Positions 35,201 to 43,394 of a stretch of 64,000 bases of DNA are shown piece by piece. Both the position numbers and the translations under genes were made by a program. The stretch is from Parapedobacter sp964498395 (GTDB lineage: Bacteria; Bacteroidota; Bacteroidia; Sphingobacteriales; Sphingobacteriaceae): assembly GCA_964498395.1 (NCBI GenBank), contig CAZCHE010000005.1, positions 62,001 through 126,000 on the forward strand, read 5' to 3'. The notes under the pieces are model-generated. The model ran no database searches. It saw only the letters and a program-made list of their open reading frames with translations, and had not been told where the DNA came from. Position 1 is the stretch's first letter. Each line of letters opens with the position of its first letter.

Positions 35201-36803
35201 TGGGTGGATTGGTCACCTGGGCAAAGAACTGTTTGAAGTAGCTCGACAAATGCTGCGGATGGTTGGAAAGTACGGCCAAAGGCACGTCTGTTCCCATCGA
35301 TCCAATGGGTTCTTTGCCATCTAACGCCATCGGCGTGAGGATGCCTTCGACATCCTCCCGAGAGTAACCGAATATTTGCTGGTATTTGAATACCGATTCC
35401 TTGGAGAGGTAAGTAAAAGTAACCCGCGGTTCGGCGAGCTCTTCCATGCGGATTTTATACTGGTGCAACCAATCTTCATACGGTTGCCGACTGGAAAGTT
35501 CTCCTTTGACTTGTTCATCCGATAGGATTTCTCCTTTCTCCATGTCAATCAGGAAGATCTTGCCGGGTTGTTGCCGGCCTTTCTTGATGATCAGGCTTTC
35601 ATCTACGGGGAGTGCGCCAGCTTCTGACGCCACGACCACGCGATCATCCGATGTCACCGCAAAGCGCAAGGGCCTCAGTCCGTTACGATCGAGCATGGCT
35701 CCGATGGTTTTGCCATCTGTGAAACACAGCGCGGCAGGGCCATCCCAAGGTTCCATCAACGTAGCATGGTATTCGTAAAAGGCTTTTTTCAACGGATCCA
35801 TCTGGGTGTTGCCGTCCCAAGCCTCCGGCACCATCATCAGCATGACATGGGCGATGCTCCGGCCACTGTGCAATAACAGTTCGGCCACGTTATCCAAGCA
35901 GGCCGAATCCGACTGGTGGCTATCTACCACGGGCAGTAGGATTTGCAGCTCCTCTTCTGTAAAATAAGGAGAAGAAAGGGATCGTAACCCGGCATAGAAC
36001 CAGTTAAGGTTGCCCGTAAGGGTATTGATCTCACCATTATGTGCCAGCATCCGAAAAGGTTGCGCTAGGCGCCACGATGGGAAGGTATTCGTTGAAAAAC
36101 GGGAGTGTACTAATCCAAATGCTGACATCACCCGTTCGTCGGATAAATCCGTGAAATAGGTACCAACCTGGTAGGTGGTCAATTGGCCTTTGTAGACAAT
36201 CACCTTGCAGGATACGGAAGCAAAGTAAGGCTGCTCTTCTGCGGTCAAATCTTGGTGTTCCCGAGCGAGTTTCACGATTAACCGGCGGAGTACATAAAGT
36301 TTCCGCTCAAAATCTTCCGTATTCGTTATCCCCGCAGGTCGGGAAACAAAAAATTGCACAATATCGGGTTCGACACTTAGCGCGGTAACCCCAATGCCAT
36401 CCGGGTTGACCGGTACTTGCCTAAAACCGAGTAATTTCATCCCCCTGTCCTCGGCGGCCTGTTTGATCAGTTCGCGGCAAATCCGATTTGCATGTTCATC
36501 TTTCGGCAAAAAAGACATTCCCGTGCCGTAGTAGCCGGGTTCATTCAGCTGGATGCCCAAGGATATGCACTCTTCCCATAAAAACTCATGGGGGAGTTGG
36601 ATCATGATGCCGGCACCATCCCCACTTTCAGGATCGCAGCCGCAAGCACCACGGTGTTCCATGTTTTCCAACATGGTTAACGCATCGGTTACCTGTTTGT
36701 GCGTCTTATTGCCTTTTAGGTTAGCAATGAAACCTACTCCGCACGCATCGCGCTCAAAATCAGATTGGTAAAGCCCTTCCTGTTTCCTCAATATATCAGT
36801 CAT
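32283..36803 (-). CDS. gltB: glutamate synthase large subunit
   Basis: Makes two glutamates from glutamine and 2-oxoglutarate. 1506 residues, full length. After a short propeptide the catalytic Cys of the glutaminase domain is in ERDACGVGF (Cys 21); the central domain, the FMN synthase domain (GEGGEDEIRYK, GYDGGTGASPISSIKHAG) and the 3Fe-4S cysteines (CIMMRKCHLNTCPVG) follow, then the beta-helix GltB C-terminal domain (GASGHLFVCGQAGERFAVRNSG). Forms an operon with gltD. Confidence 0.98.
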   Translation of the reverse strand: MTDILRKQEGLYQSDFERDACGVGFIANLKGNKTHKQVTDALTMLENMEHRGACGCDPESGDGAGIMIQLPHEFLWEECISLGIQLNEPGYYGTGMSFLPKDEHANRICRELIKQAAEDRGMKLLGFRQVPVNPDGIGVTALSVEPDIVQFFVSRPAGITNTEDFERKLYVLRRLIVKLAREHQDLTAEEQPYFASVSCKVIVYKGQLTTYQVGTYFTDLSDERVMSAFGLVHSRFSTNTFPSWRLAQPFRMLAHNGEINTLTGNLNWFYAGLRSLSSPYFTEEELQILLPVVDSHQSDSACLDNVAELLLHSGRSIAHVMLMMVPEAWDGNTQMDPLKKAFYEYHATLMEPWDGPAALCFTDGKTIGAMLDRNGLRPLRFAVTSDDRVVVASEAGALPVDESLIIKKGRQQPGKIFLIDMEKGEILSDEQVKGELSSRQPYEDWLHQYKIRMEELAEPRVTFTYLSKESVFKYQQIFGYSREDVEGILTPMALDGKEPIGSMGTDVPLAVLSNHPQHLSSYFKQFFAQVTNPPIDPIRERLVMSLATFIGNAGNILDEDKMHCHCVALEQPILTSKELEKLRSIDTGIFQAKTLQCYFNADGKPGSLEEGLSRLCRYAEDAVKDGFEVIILSDRAIDSQHAAIPSLLAVSAVHHHLIKTGHRGAVGLVVEGGDVWEVHHFACLLAFGATAINPYMALATIRTLKEQKTIETELSWPQLAKNYVKAVCGGLLKIFSKMGISTLQSYHGAQIFEVLGINKDVVDKYFCGAVSRIGGLGLDDIAREVLSKHNRGFTSSRNTKDLLPEGGIYQWKRRGEAHLFNPQTVHLLQQACRTGDYETYKKYAALINNQQERMYTLRGLLDFARHRTPISIDEVESAENIMKRFATGAMSFGSISHEAHSTLAIAMNRIGGKSNTGEGGEDEIRYKTLPNGDSMRSAIKQIASGRFGVTSNYLTQADELQIKMAQGAKPGEGGQLPGHKVDEWIAKVRHSTPGVGLISPPPHHDIYSIEDLAQLIFDLKNANRDARINVKLVSKAGVGTIAAGVAKAHADVILIAGYDGGTGASPISSIKHAGLPWELGLAESHQTLVKNKLRSRVVLQTDGQLKTGRDIAIATLLGAEEWGVATAALVAGGCIMMRKCHLNTCPVGVATQDPELRKLFTGKPEDIVNLFTFLAEELREIMAELGFRTINEMVGRAQFLKKREDIDHWKIDKLDLSGILYVAHSAGGESLYQTEQQDHGLDMILDWGLLTQARSALDNKTPVFGTFNVKNTDRTIGTLLSNEVSKIYGAEGLPDNTINYKFTGSAGQSFGAFGAKGLSFELQGEANDYVGKGLSGAQLTIYPAENSPLVPHENIIIGNVALYGATSGHLFVCGQAGERFAVRNSGATAVVEGVGDHGCEYMTGGRALILGQTGRNFAAGMSGGIAWVYDLEGTFRDNCNTEMVDLDPLETEDETAIMALLKRHIHLTGSKRAADILKNWKIEKACFIKVFPREYKNVLRSKLVEA

Positions 36804-36962
36804 TCTGTTTAGTTAGCTGTATTCGATTTGCTAAATTAGTAATTTTTATGTATATAATTAAATAATTTTTAAATTATTATTCATTTTGTTGATAATTACC
36901 TATTTTTTATGATGTTTTTTGTGAAAATGACAAAAAACACAGGTTCCTATTACGGCTTTGGC

Positions 36963-37016
36963 AATAGTGTTTGCTTGGTGTATTATCCCTTTGGTTCCTT
37001 GATGCAAAACACTATT
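36963..37016 (+). repeat. long-loop inverted repeat before the epimerase gene
   Basis: AATAGTGTTTGC (36963-36974) faces GCAAAACACTATT (37004-37016), 29-nt loop, one bulged base. It lies 40 bp before ATG 37056 in the 252-bp gap between divergent gltB and the epimerase gene. The rest of the gap is AT-rich (36840-36910) and shows no clear promoter. Confidence 0.45.
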
Positions 37017-37055
37017 TTCGAACCTCGAATCATATGATCGATCATACTAACAAAG

Positions 37056-38153
37056 ATGAAGATAACGCACATTGAAATTTATCGGTACAGTATCCCGATG
37101 GAGCCTTTTGTGATTGCCACGGGCACGATGGACTATGCACAAAACACGTTGATTCGCCTGCATACGGACAGTGGCTTATATGGTGTGGGTGAATGCTCCG
37201 CTTTCCCCATGATTGTGGGCGAAACACAGGAAACCTGTTTGGCGCTGGCACGAGATTTTGCCCGGTTGTGGGTCGGTAAAGACCCATTGGCTATTGCAGA
37301 ACGGTTAGCGGAACTCGATTTGTTTATCGCCGGGAATCGTACCATTAAAAGCGCGTTTGATATGGCGTTGCATGATTTGGCAGCCAAACAAGCTGGGATC
37401 CCCTTATATCAATATTTAGGCGGAAGCGTCCGTGAGCTGATCACCGATATCACGGTTGGTATCGGTACGCCTGAAGAGATGGCCAATAAGGCCTTGTCAT
37501 TCAAAAACCAGGGGGCGAAAGTGCTCAAGGTAAAGTTAGGTAAATTGCCTGAAGCCGACATCGAACGAATAACGGCGATTCGCAACGCGGTGGGAAATGA
37601 GCTGCTGATACGCATAGATGCCAATCAAGGGTGGGATTTTGATCAGGCAACAGTGGCACTGCAGGGGCTTGAAGATTTGGGGATACAGTTCTGCGAACAG
37701 CCCATGCGTAGCTATAACGACCATCTATTACCGCAATTGCGCAAGAAAACTTCCATTCCCATCATGGCCGATGAAAGTTGTTATGACCATCGGGACGCTG
37801 ACCGGTTAGCTTCGAATGGTGCCTGTGATTATATTAACATCAAATTTGCCAAATCAGGTGGGATAGCCGAAGCCTTGCGCATACAGGCGACAGCCACCAC
37901 ATATGGCATCCCCTGTATGATTGGGGGGATGTTGGAAAGCCGGGTAGCGTTATCAGCGAAGGCTCACTTTGCTTGTGCGGCACCCAATGTGCAGTTTTTC
38001 GATCTGGACACCTGCATGGTCGGTCACTTGGTCGACCCCGTGGTGGGCGGTATCCACTTTGATGGGTTCCGCATTTCCCTGCCTGATTTACCCGGTATCG
38101 GGGCAGATGTGGATGAAGTGTTTTTGGAAAAATGCGAACGATGGGTGGTGTGA
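37056..38153 (+). CDS. dipeptide epimerase (enolase superfamily)
   Basis: Probable L-Ala-D/L-Glu epimerase-type enzyme that recycles murein dipeptides. 365 residues. Enolase-superfamily layout: N-terminal capping domain (MKITHIEIYRYSIPM), KVKLGK catalytic lysine pair (about 160), metal ligands in RIDANQGWD, CEQPM and ADESC, and the second catalytic Lys in NIKFAKSGG. The Asp-Xaa-Asp motif expected in the last beta strands is present as FFDLDT. Exact dipeptide specificity cannot be read. Confidence 0.85.
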   Translation: MKITHIEIYRYSIPMEPFVIATGTMDYAQNTLIRLHTDSGLYGVGECSAFPMIVGETQETCLALARDFARLWVGKDPLAIAERLAELDLFIAGNRTIKSAFDMALHDLAAKQAGIPLYQYLGGSVRELITDITVGIGTPEEMANKALSFKNQGAKVLKVKLGKLPEADIERITAIRNAVGNELLIRIDANQGWDFDQATVALQGLEDLGIQFCEQPMRSYNDHLLPQLRKKTSIPIMADESCYDHRDADRLASNGACDYINIKFAKSGGIAEALRIQATATTYGIPCMIGGMLESRVALSAKAHFACAAPNVQFFDLDTCMVGHLVDPVVGGIHFDGFRISLPDLPGIGADVDEVFLEKCERWVV

Positions 38154-38179
38154 GAACTTCCAACTTCACTTTTAAACCG

Positions 38180-38187
38180 TACCTTTG
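38180..38187 (+). promoter_or_regulatory. -7 box of the deoxyhypusine synthase-like gene
   Basis: TACCTTTG, 27 bp before ATG 38215; -33 weak. Confidence 0.4.
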
Positions 38188-38214
38188 TGCGTAAAACCAA
38201 CGTATACGAAAGAG

Positions 38215-39195
38215 ATGAGCAAAGAAAGAGGACCTATATCCAAGTTTATCGAACGGAATTACCTGCATTTCAATGCGGCGGCATTGGTTGACGCTGCCCA
38301 AGGCTATGAAGCGCATTTGGATGCCGGAGGTAAGATGATGATCACCTTGGCAGGTGCGATGAGTACCGCCGAATTGGGCATTTCCCTTGCCGAGATGATT
38401 CGTCAAGATAAAGTATCCATCATCAGTTGCACGGGAGCCAATCTCGAAGAAGACATCATGAATTTGGTGGCACATTCGCATTACAAGCGCGTGCCGCATT
38501 ACCGCGACCTAAGTCCACAGGACGAATGGGATCTACTGGAAAACCATTATAATCGGGTGACGGATACCTGTATTCCGGAGGAAGAAGCATTCCGTCGCAT
38601 CCAACAACACATCCACAACATATGGAAAGATGCGGAAGAAGCTGGTGAACGGTATTTTCCGCATGAATATATGTACAAGATGCTCAACAGCGGCGTGTTG
38701 GAGCAATATTACGAGATAGACCCGAAGAATTCCTGGATGCTCGCAGCGGCGGAAAAAAACCTACCCATTGTGGTGCCGGGTTGGGAAGACAGTACCATGG
38801 GCAATATTTTTGCTTCCTATGTCATCAAAGGGGAACTGAAAGCAGCTACCATGAAAAGCGGTATTGAATACATGGCTTACCTGTCGGATTGGTATATCCG
38901 CAATTCCGATGGGAAGGGTGTTGGGTTTTTCCAAATCGGCGGCGGTATAGCCGGTGATTTCCCGATTTGTGTCGTGCCGATGCTTTATCAAGATATGGAA
39001 ATGGAAAACATCCCATTCTGGAGTTATTTCTGCCAGATATCGGATTCCACCACATCATATGGTTCCTATTCGGGTGCTGTGCCTAACGAGAAGATCACTT
39101 GGGGTAAACTGGACATCCATACCCCTAAATTCATTGTCGAATCAGACGCGACCATCGTGGCGCCGTTGATCTTTGCTTGGGTGCTAGGGCAGTAG
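38215..39195 (+). CDS. deoxyhypusine synthase-family protein
   Basis: Homologue of deoxyhypusine synthase, 326 residues from ATG 38215 (MSKERGPISKFIERNY). In eukaryotes and archaea this fold uses spermidine and NAD to modify eIF5A; bacteria lack eIF5A, and bacterial relatives are thought to be polyamine enzymes such as homospermidine synthases. Visible: the NAD-binding LAGAMSTAELGISLAEMI, SCTGANLEEDI, and the stretch VPGWEDSTMGNIFASYVI with GGGIAGDFPICVVPML. No other polyamine gene is adjacent. Confidence 0.87.
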   Translation: MSKERGPISKFIERNYLHFNAAALVDAAQGYEAHLDAGGKMMITLAGAMSTAELGISLAEMIRQDKVSIISCTGANLEEDIMNLVAHSHYKRVPHYRDLSPQDEWDLLENHYNRVTDTCIPEEEAFRRIQQHIHNIWKDAEEAGERYFPHEYMYKMLNSGVLEQYYEIDPKNSWMLAAAEKNLPIVVPGWEDSTMGNIFASYVIKGELKAATMKSGIEYMAYLSDWYIRNSDGKGVGFFQIGGGIAGDFPICVVPMLYQDMEMENIPFWSYFCQISDSTTSYGSYSGAVPNEKITWGKLDIHTPKFIVESDATIVAPLIFAWVLGQ

Positions 39196-39199
39196 GTGG

Positions 39200-39219
39200 A
39201 ATGCGCCGGCAGGCGCATT
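39200..39219. repeat. perfect 8-bp hairpin between genes
   Basis: AATGCGCC and GGCGCATT flank a GGCA loop. It sits 4 bp after the stop of the deoxyhypusine synthase-like gene and 2 bp before the next ATG (39222), with no T run, so it is more likely to affect translation start or RNA ends than to terminate. Confidence 0.55.
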
Positions 39220-39221
39220 CA

Positions 39222-39773
39222 ATGAAAACGAATATGTCTTTACACAATATCAATACTTCCGATCCAATAGCACTCCGTTACCTGATGTCTGAGACGATTT
39301 TTGTGTCGGATATGGAGGAAGCAGGGGTGTCGGCGACGGACGATGTGCCGGGGGCACAGGTAAAGGAACATCCTAAAGAGGAGAGGGAATTCGTGTTCTA
39401 TGGTCAGAATAAAAGCAATTACCTGTTTTTAACCCACGAAAAGCAATTCCAATTCATGTCTGATGCTGCTTTGGAAGCATTTACAAAGACATTGGCTGCA
39501 CTTAAGCTAGCATCAGACGATGTCGCCGTACTGAACCTGGCGATAGGGTCGCCCGCTCCGCGAAAGGACGCAATCCTATCCTTTTTTAAACCAAAAGCCA
39601 TGGTTTTTCTCGGTGTTGCCCCCGAAACTGTGCAGTTGGATATCGTACCCTTGCAAACCGTCGCCCAATGCGATGGCGTTACCGTATTCCATACCTGTAC
39701 ATTTGACGAGATGCTAACCGATGGCGAAAAGAAACGTATTTTTTGGACAACCTTAAAAACACTATTAACCTAA
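39222..39773 (+). CDS. uncharacterised protein, possibly HolD/psi-like
   Basis: 183 residues from ATG 39222 (MKTNMSLHN; ATG 39234 is also possible). No family is recognised with certainty. The order of elements resembles DNA polymerase III psi (HolD): a strand YLFLTHEKQFQFMSDAALEAF, a helix-strand DVAVLNLAI, FFKPKAMVFLGV, and a last helix with Asp...Lys-Lys-Arg...Trp (TDGEKKRIFWTTLKTLL), like the psi ending with its conserved Trp. This is pattern inference only. One base separates it from rdgB, so they are cotranscribed. Confidence 0.6.
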   Translation: MKTNMSLHNINTSDPIALRYLMSETIFVSDMEEAGVSATDDVPGAQVKEHPKEEREFVFYGQNKSNYLFLTHEKQFQFMSDAALEAFTKTLAALKLASDDVAVLNLAIGSPAPRKDAILSFFKPKAMVFLGVAPETVQLDIVPLQTVAQCDGVTVFHTCTFDEMLTDGEKKRIFWTTLKTLLT

Positions 39774-39774
39774 T

Positions 39775-40347
39775 ATGAAATTGGTATTTGCCACTAACAA
39801 TGCCCATAAGCTGGAGGAGGTACAGGCCGTGGTAGGCGATAAATTCTCCATCCTTACCCTAGCCGATATCGGCTGTACGGACGATATTCCCGAGACGGGC
39901 GATACCTTTGAAGCAAATGCTTCCCAAAAGAGCACTTACCTGTATGCTAAATATGGATACGATTGCTTTGCGGATGATTCGGGTTTGGAAGTAGTAGCGT
40001 TAAACAACGAACCAGGGGTTTATTCGGCCCGTTATTCCGGAACCCGGGATATGGAACGTAATATCGATTTATTGCTGCAGCGATTGGGTGACACGGCCAA
40101 TCGGCAGGCCCGTTTCCGTACGGTCATATCACTGCGTATCGGCAAAGCGGAATATTTCTTTGAAGGGGTGGTTGAAGGACAAATCGGGTTCGAAAGACAA
40201 GGTGATGGCGGTTTTGGCTACGACCCGCTATTCACACCAAATGGTTATGATAAAACCTTTGCCCAAATGACCAGTGCAGAAAAAAATGCAATCAGCCATC
40301 GGGCCATTGCGGTGGCTAAGCTCGCCGATTTCCTCCGCGAAAGGTAA
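39775..40347 (+). CDS. rdgB: XTP/dITP diphosphatase (RdgB/HAM1)
   Basis: Removes non-canonical purine triphosphates from the nucleotide pool. 190 residues, full length. Motifs: MKLVFATNNAHKLEE, DTFEANASQKSTYL, ADDSGLEVVALN with catalytic acid residues, PGVYSARYSG, GFGYDPLF and SHRAIA. Starts 1 bp after the preceding gene. Confidence 0.97.
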   Translation: MKLVFATNNAHKLEEVQAVVGDKFSILTLADIGCTDDIPETGDTFEANASQKSTYLYAKYGYDCFADDSGLEVVALNNEPGVYSARYSGTRDMERNIDLLLQRLGDTANRQARFRTVISLRIGKAEYFFEGVVEGQIGFERQGDGGFGYDPLFTPNGYDKTFAQMTSAEKNAISHRAIAVAKLADFLRER

Positions 40348-40414
40348 TGATGTCAAATTTTCAGCAAACATTTCCCCATGGCTTTTGTTGATGGCTTTAA
40401 TACCTCAGTTAGTT

Positions 40415-40627
40415 ATGGGAAAAACATTGGGAATCATTTTAATCATCGTTGGAGCGGTGATGTTAATATGGACGGGCTTTTCGTTCACCCGTAAGGAAAA
40501 AGTAGTGGATATCGGTCCGCTTGAAGTTTCGGCAGATAAGAAAGAACAGGTCAATTGGCCCCCTTACGTAGGTGGTATCGTCTTGGTCGCTGGCTTTGTA
40601 TTGTTGGTCACCACGAAAAAACGGTAA
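40415..40627 (+). CDS. small two-helix membrane protein
   Basis: 70 residues from ATG 40415 (MGKTLGIILIIVGAVMLIWTG). Two hydrophobic segments (about 4-22 and 48-65) flank a short polar loop (FTRKEKVVDIGPLEVSADKKEQ) and a basic end (TTKKR). The plan resembles short DUF3185-like proteins, but this is not certain. Longer frames from 40274 overlap rdgB and are unlikely. 67 bp after rdgB. Confidence 0.7.
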   Translation: MGKTLGIILIIVGAVMLIWTGFSFTRKEKVVDIGPLEVSADKKEQVNWPPYVGGIVLVAGFVLLVTTKKR

Positions 40628-40700
40628 TCAAGTCCTGCGTTCCCCCCTCACTGCACTTATCATCTTACACGTTATTGCTATTTTTCCATCATCCAAAAGG

Positions 40701-40802
40701 TCAGGCTTTCCCCATTCGCTTGATTTTGTGTTTGGTAATGGACAATACTCCCCCGCCTTTAAAGTAAAAGCGAAACAATAGCATGATGAGCAATACAATC
40801 AT
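40701..40802 (-). CDS. possible 33-residue membrane peptide
   Basis: Minus-strand ORF from ATG 40802 to TGA 40701. The peptide has a hydrophobic start (MIVLLIMLLFRFYF) and a basic tail (KHKIKRMGKA), the shape of small membrane proteins and type I toxins. The start codon lies in the loop of a perfect 8-bp hairpin (40792-40815). No Shine-Dalgarno sequence and no clear promoter are seen; it may be chance. Confidence 0.3.
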   Translation of the reverse strand: MIVLLIMLLFRFYFKGGGVLSITKHKIKRMGKA

Positions 40803-40815
40803 GTAAAATTGTATT
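40792..40815. repeat. AT-rich hairpin around the small ORF start
   Basis: AATACAAT and ATTGTATT pair over an 8-nt loop which, on the minus strand, reads TTTACATG. The 312-bp gap 40628-40939 otherwise holds the small ORF and the -7 box of the GMC gene. Confidence 0.5.
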
Positions 40816-40853
40816 ATTGTGGCATAATGCCCCTAATTATTTAGAATATCCAT

Positions 40854-40861
40854 TATATTTG
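40854..40861 (+). promoter_or_regulatory. -7 box before the GMC oxidoreductase operon
   Basis: TATATTTG, 78 bp before ATG 40940; weak -33, so the leader would be about 70 nt. Confidence 0.35.
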
Positions 40862-40939
40862 GGGGATAGACACTAGCGAATCCTGTTGTGGCAGGTTTTT
40901 CTGTTGTTGGGCTAAACGATTATTTGCAAACCAAAAACA

Positions 40940-42676
40940 ATGATTTCTTATCAAATTAAAGAAAATCCGACGCTGTACGATGCCATCGTGGTGGGATCTG
41001 GTGCGGGGGGCGGTATGGCGGGTTATGTGCTAGCCAATGCTGGCTTGAAGGTGTTGATGCTGGAAGCCGGTCCCTTTTTTGACCCAGCCAAGGATACGCT
41101 GCAACTGCGTTGGCCATGGGAGTCGCCACGGCGCGGTGCATCCACCATCCGTCCTTTCGGTGATTTTGATGCTGCCTATGGTGGTTGGGAACTGGAAGGC
41201 GAACCCTATACGCGGGCATCAGGCACCGAATTTGAATGGTTTAGGGCGAGGATGCTCGGTGGCCGCACCAACCACTGGGGACGTATATCCTTACGCATGG
41301 GGCCGGATGATTTCAAGCCAACGGACGGGGTGACGGCCGAGTGGCCCATCACGTATGAAGAAGTAAAACCTTATTATGATCGGATAGACCGTTTGGTGGG
41401 GATTTACGGCACAGTGGAAGGTATCCGCAATGAGCCTGACGGTATTTTCCTTAAACCGCCCAAGCCCCGATTAAATGAATTGTACATCAAGCGTGGGGCC
41501 GAAAAAGCCGGTGTGCCGGTCATCGCCGGTCGCGGTTCCGTACTGACGGAAGCGTTGCCGGGAGTAGAGGGGCGTGGGGTATGCTTCTACTGTGGGCAAT
41601 GTGGAAGGGCTTGTCGGGTCTATGGAGATTTTTCGTCGTCGTCCTGTTTGGTGATGCCCGCGATGGAAACCGGCAACTTGACCGTCATCGACAATGCCAT
41701 GGTACGTGAGGTGCTCACCAATGAAGAGGGGCTGGCCACGGGTGTGTCATACGTGAATACAGTGGATCTGCAGGAATATACGGTGCGGGGTAAAACCGTG
41801 ATTTTAGGTGCCAGTGCATGTGAAAGCGCACGCTTGTTGCTCAATTCGAAATCTGCCGCCCACCCCGGCGGGCTGGGTAACAGCAGTGGGCTTGTGGGGC
41901 GTTATTTACATGATTCTACCGGGGCAAGCCTAGGAGGCTTCCTCCCCGAGTTGCTTGACCGCAAGCGTTATAATGAGGATGGTGTGGGGAGTGTCCATAT
42001 TTATTCGCCGTGGTGGCTGGATAATAAAAGACTTGGTTTCCCCCGCGGATACCACATCGAATATGGTGGCGGAATGCGCATGCCTTCTTATGGGTTTATG
42101 GATTGGATGCCTCAGGCTAACCACCTGGTGTCAGGTAAAGACGGGCAGAAGAAGGAACAAGGGGGATATGGCGTTTCGCTCAAAGAAGACTATCGACGGT
42201 TCTATGGAGCAAGCTTCGGTATGGCAGGTAGGGGAACGGCCTTGGCCCGGATTGACAACTATTGTGAAATAGACCCGACGAAAGTGGATAAATACGGGAT
42301 CCCCGTATTACGGTTCCACTATAAATGGGCCAACGAGGAAGTGGCCCAAGCCAAGCATATGCAGGAAACGTTCCAAGCGATCATGCACGAAATGGGCGCC
42401 ATCGTTACCTCACAGGTACCCGGCCCGGAGACGTCATACGGACTCGAAGCACCGGGGAAAATCATCCATGAAGGGGGTACCACCCGTATGGGAAATGATG
42501 CCAAAACATCTGTGGTAAATAAATGGAGCCAGTCTCACGATTGCCAAAATCTATTTGTAGTGGATGCCGGGCCATTCGTGCAACAGGGAGATAAGAATCT
42601 AACATGGACGATTTTGGCACTTTCCATGCGCACTGCTGAATACATTTTGGAACAACGCAGTAAACTGAATATTTGA
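40940..42676 (+). CDS. GMC-family FAD oxidoreductase (sugar/glycoside dehydrogenase type)
   Basis: 578 residues. FAD loop VVGSGAGGGMAGYVLANAGLK (about 17-37), GMC signature around RMLGGRTNHWG, and the C-terminal block IIHEGGTTRMG then VVDAGPF...NLTWTILALSMRTAEYI. Four cysteines C215, C218, C221 and C225 (CFYCGQCGRAC) form a pattern that could hold an iron-sulfur cluster, as in FAD glucose dehydrogenases; inference. No signal peptide, but the partner subunit encoded next has a twin-arginine signal, so both may be exported together. With the DUF1080 gene this suggests oxidation of sugars to 3-keto forms. Confidence 0.92.
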   Translation: MISYQIKENPTLYDAIVVGSGAGGGMAGYVLANAGLKVLMLEAGPFFDPAKDTLQLRWPWESPRRGASTIRPFGDFDAAYGGWELEGEPYTRASGTEFEWFRARMLGGRTNHWGRISLRMGPDDFKPTDGVTAEWPITYEEVKPYYDRIDRLVGIYGTVEGIRNEPDGIFLKPPKPRLNELYIKRGAEKAGVPVIAGRGSVLTEALPGVEGRGVCFYCGQCGRACRVYGDFSSSSCLVMPAMETGNLTVIDNAMVREVLTNEEGLATGVSYVNTVDLQEYTVRGKTVILGASACESARLLLNSKSAAHPGGLGNSSGLVGRYLHDSTGASLGGFLPELLDRKRYNEDGVGSVHIYSPWWLDNKRLGFPRGYHIEYGGGMRMPSYGFMDWMPQANHLVSGKDGQKKEQGGYGVSLKEDYRRFYGASFGMAGRGTALARIDNYCEIDPTKVDKYGIPVLRFHYKWANEEVAQAKHMQETFQAIMHEMGAIVTSQVPGPETSYGLEAPGKIIHEGGTTRMGNDAKTSVVNKWSQSHDCQNLFVVDAGPFVQQGDKNLTWTILALSMRTAEYILEQRSKLNI

Positions 42677-42695
42677 CGACAATAATTTTGATCAG

Positions 42696-43331
42696 ATGAA
42701 TAGAAGAGATTCCCTCAAGGCCTTGGGGCTTGCCGCCGCTGGCGGCGGCTTGTTGCTCGGCTCCTGCCAATCGGAAAATGGCGATAAACAAGTGGCTGGT
42801 AATTCGGCCGACCAGCTTCCCGGTGTGCAGGATTTCGAACACCGACGAAATCAACGGCTTAATAGCGAACAGTTTTTTTCCGAGCACGAATTGACTACTA
42901 TTGCGGTACTGGCCGATATTATCATTCCGGCAGATAGCGTATCTGGGAGTGCAACGGATGCCGGCGTTCCCGATTTTATCGAGTTTATGGTGAAAGATAT
43001 CCCAAGTTATCAAATTCCGATGCGGGGCGGGTTGAAATGGTTAGATATACAGAGCCAGAAAAGGTATGGCACCGTATTTACCGAGTGCAATGATCAACAA
43101 CAACTGCAATTGGTCGATGATATCGCCTATCCTCAAAAAGCTCGGCCGGAAATGCAACAGGGGGTCGCCTTTTTTTCGCTGATGCGTAACCTAACGGCAT
43201 CCGGTTTCTTTACAAGCGAGATGGGTGTAAAGGATATCGGATACGTGGGTAATCGCCCCGGTGTTTGGGAAGGTGTGCCCGCCGATGTGCTTGAGCAACA
43301 TGGCTTCACCGAAGATCCGTTTGGAGCGTAA
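42696..43331 (+). CDS. gluconate 2-dehydrogenase subunit 3-family protein
   Basis: Small subunit that accompanies GMC dehydrogenases and is needed for export and activity. 211 residues. The N-terminus NRRDSLKALGLAAAGGGLLLGSC has a twin-arginine-like motif, a hydrophobic core and a Cys at a lipobox position. The core FFSEHELTTIAVLADIIIPADSVSGSATDAGVPDFIEFMV is typical. 19 bp after the GMC gene: one operon. Confidence 0.92.
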   Translation: MNRRDSLKALGLAAAGGGLLLGSCQSENGDKQVAGNSADQLPGVQDFEHRRNQRLNSEQFFSEHELTTIAVLADIIIPADSVSGSATDAGVPDFIEFMVKDIPSYQIPMRGGLKWLDIQSQKRYGTVFTECNDQQQLQLVDDIAYPQKARPEMQQGVAFFSLMRNLTASGFFTSEMGVKDIGYVGNRPGVWEGVPADVLEQHGFTEDPFGA

Positions 43332-43394
43332 GGATATCACAGCACATGCTGGGTGATAAATGTTGAAAGTGTTTAAATAACAAATAGTTTTAAG

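Noticed and set aside
37840..38499. 219-codon minus-strand ORF
   Set aside because: Spans the ends of two clear genes (epimerase, deoxyhypusine synthase-like) on the other strand and has no domain-like sequence.
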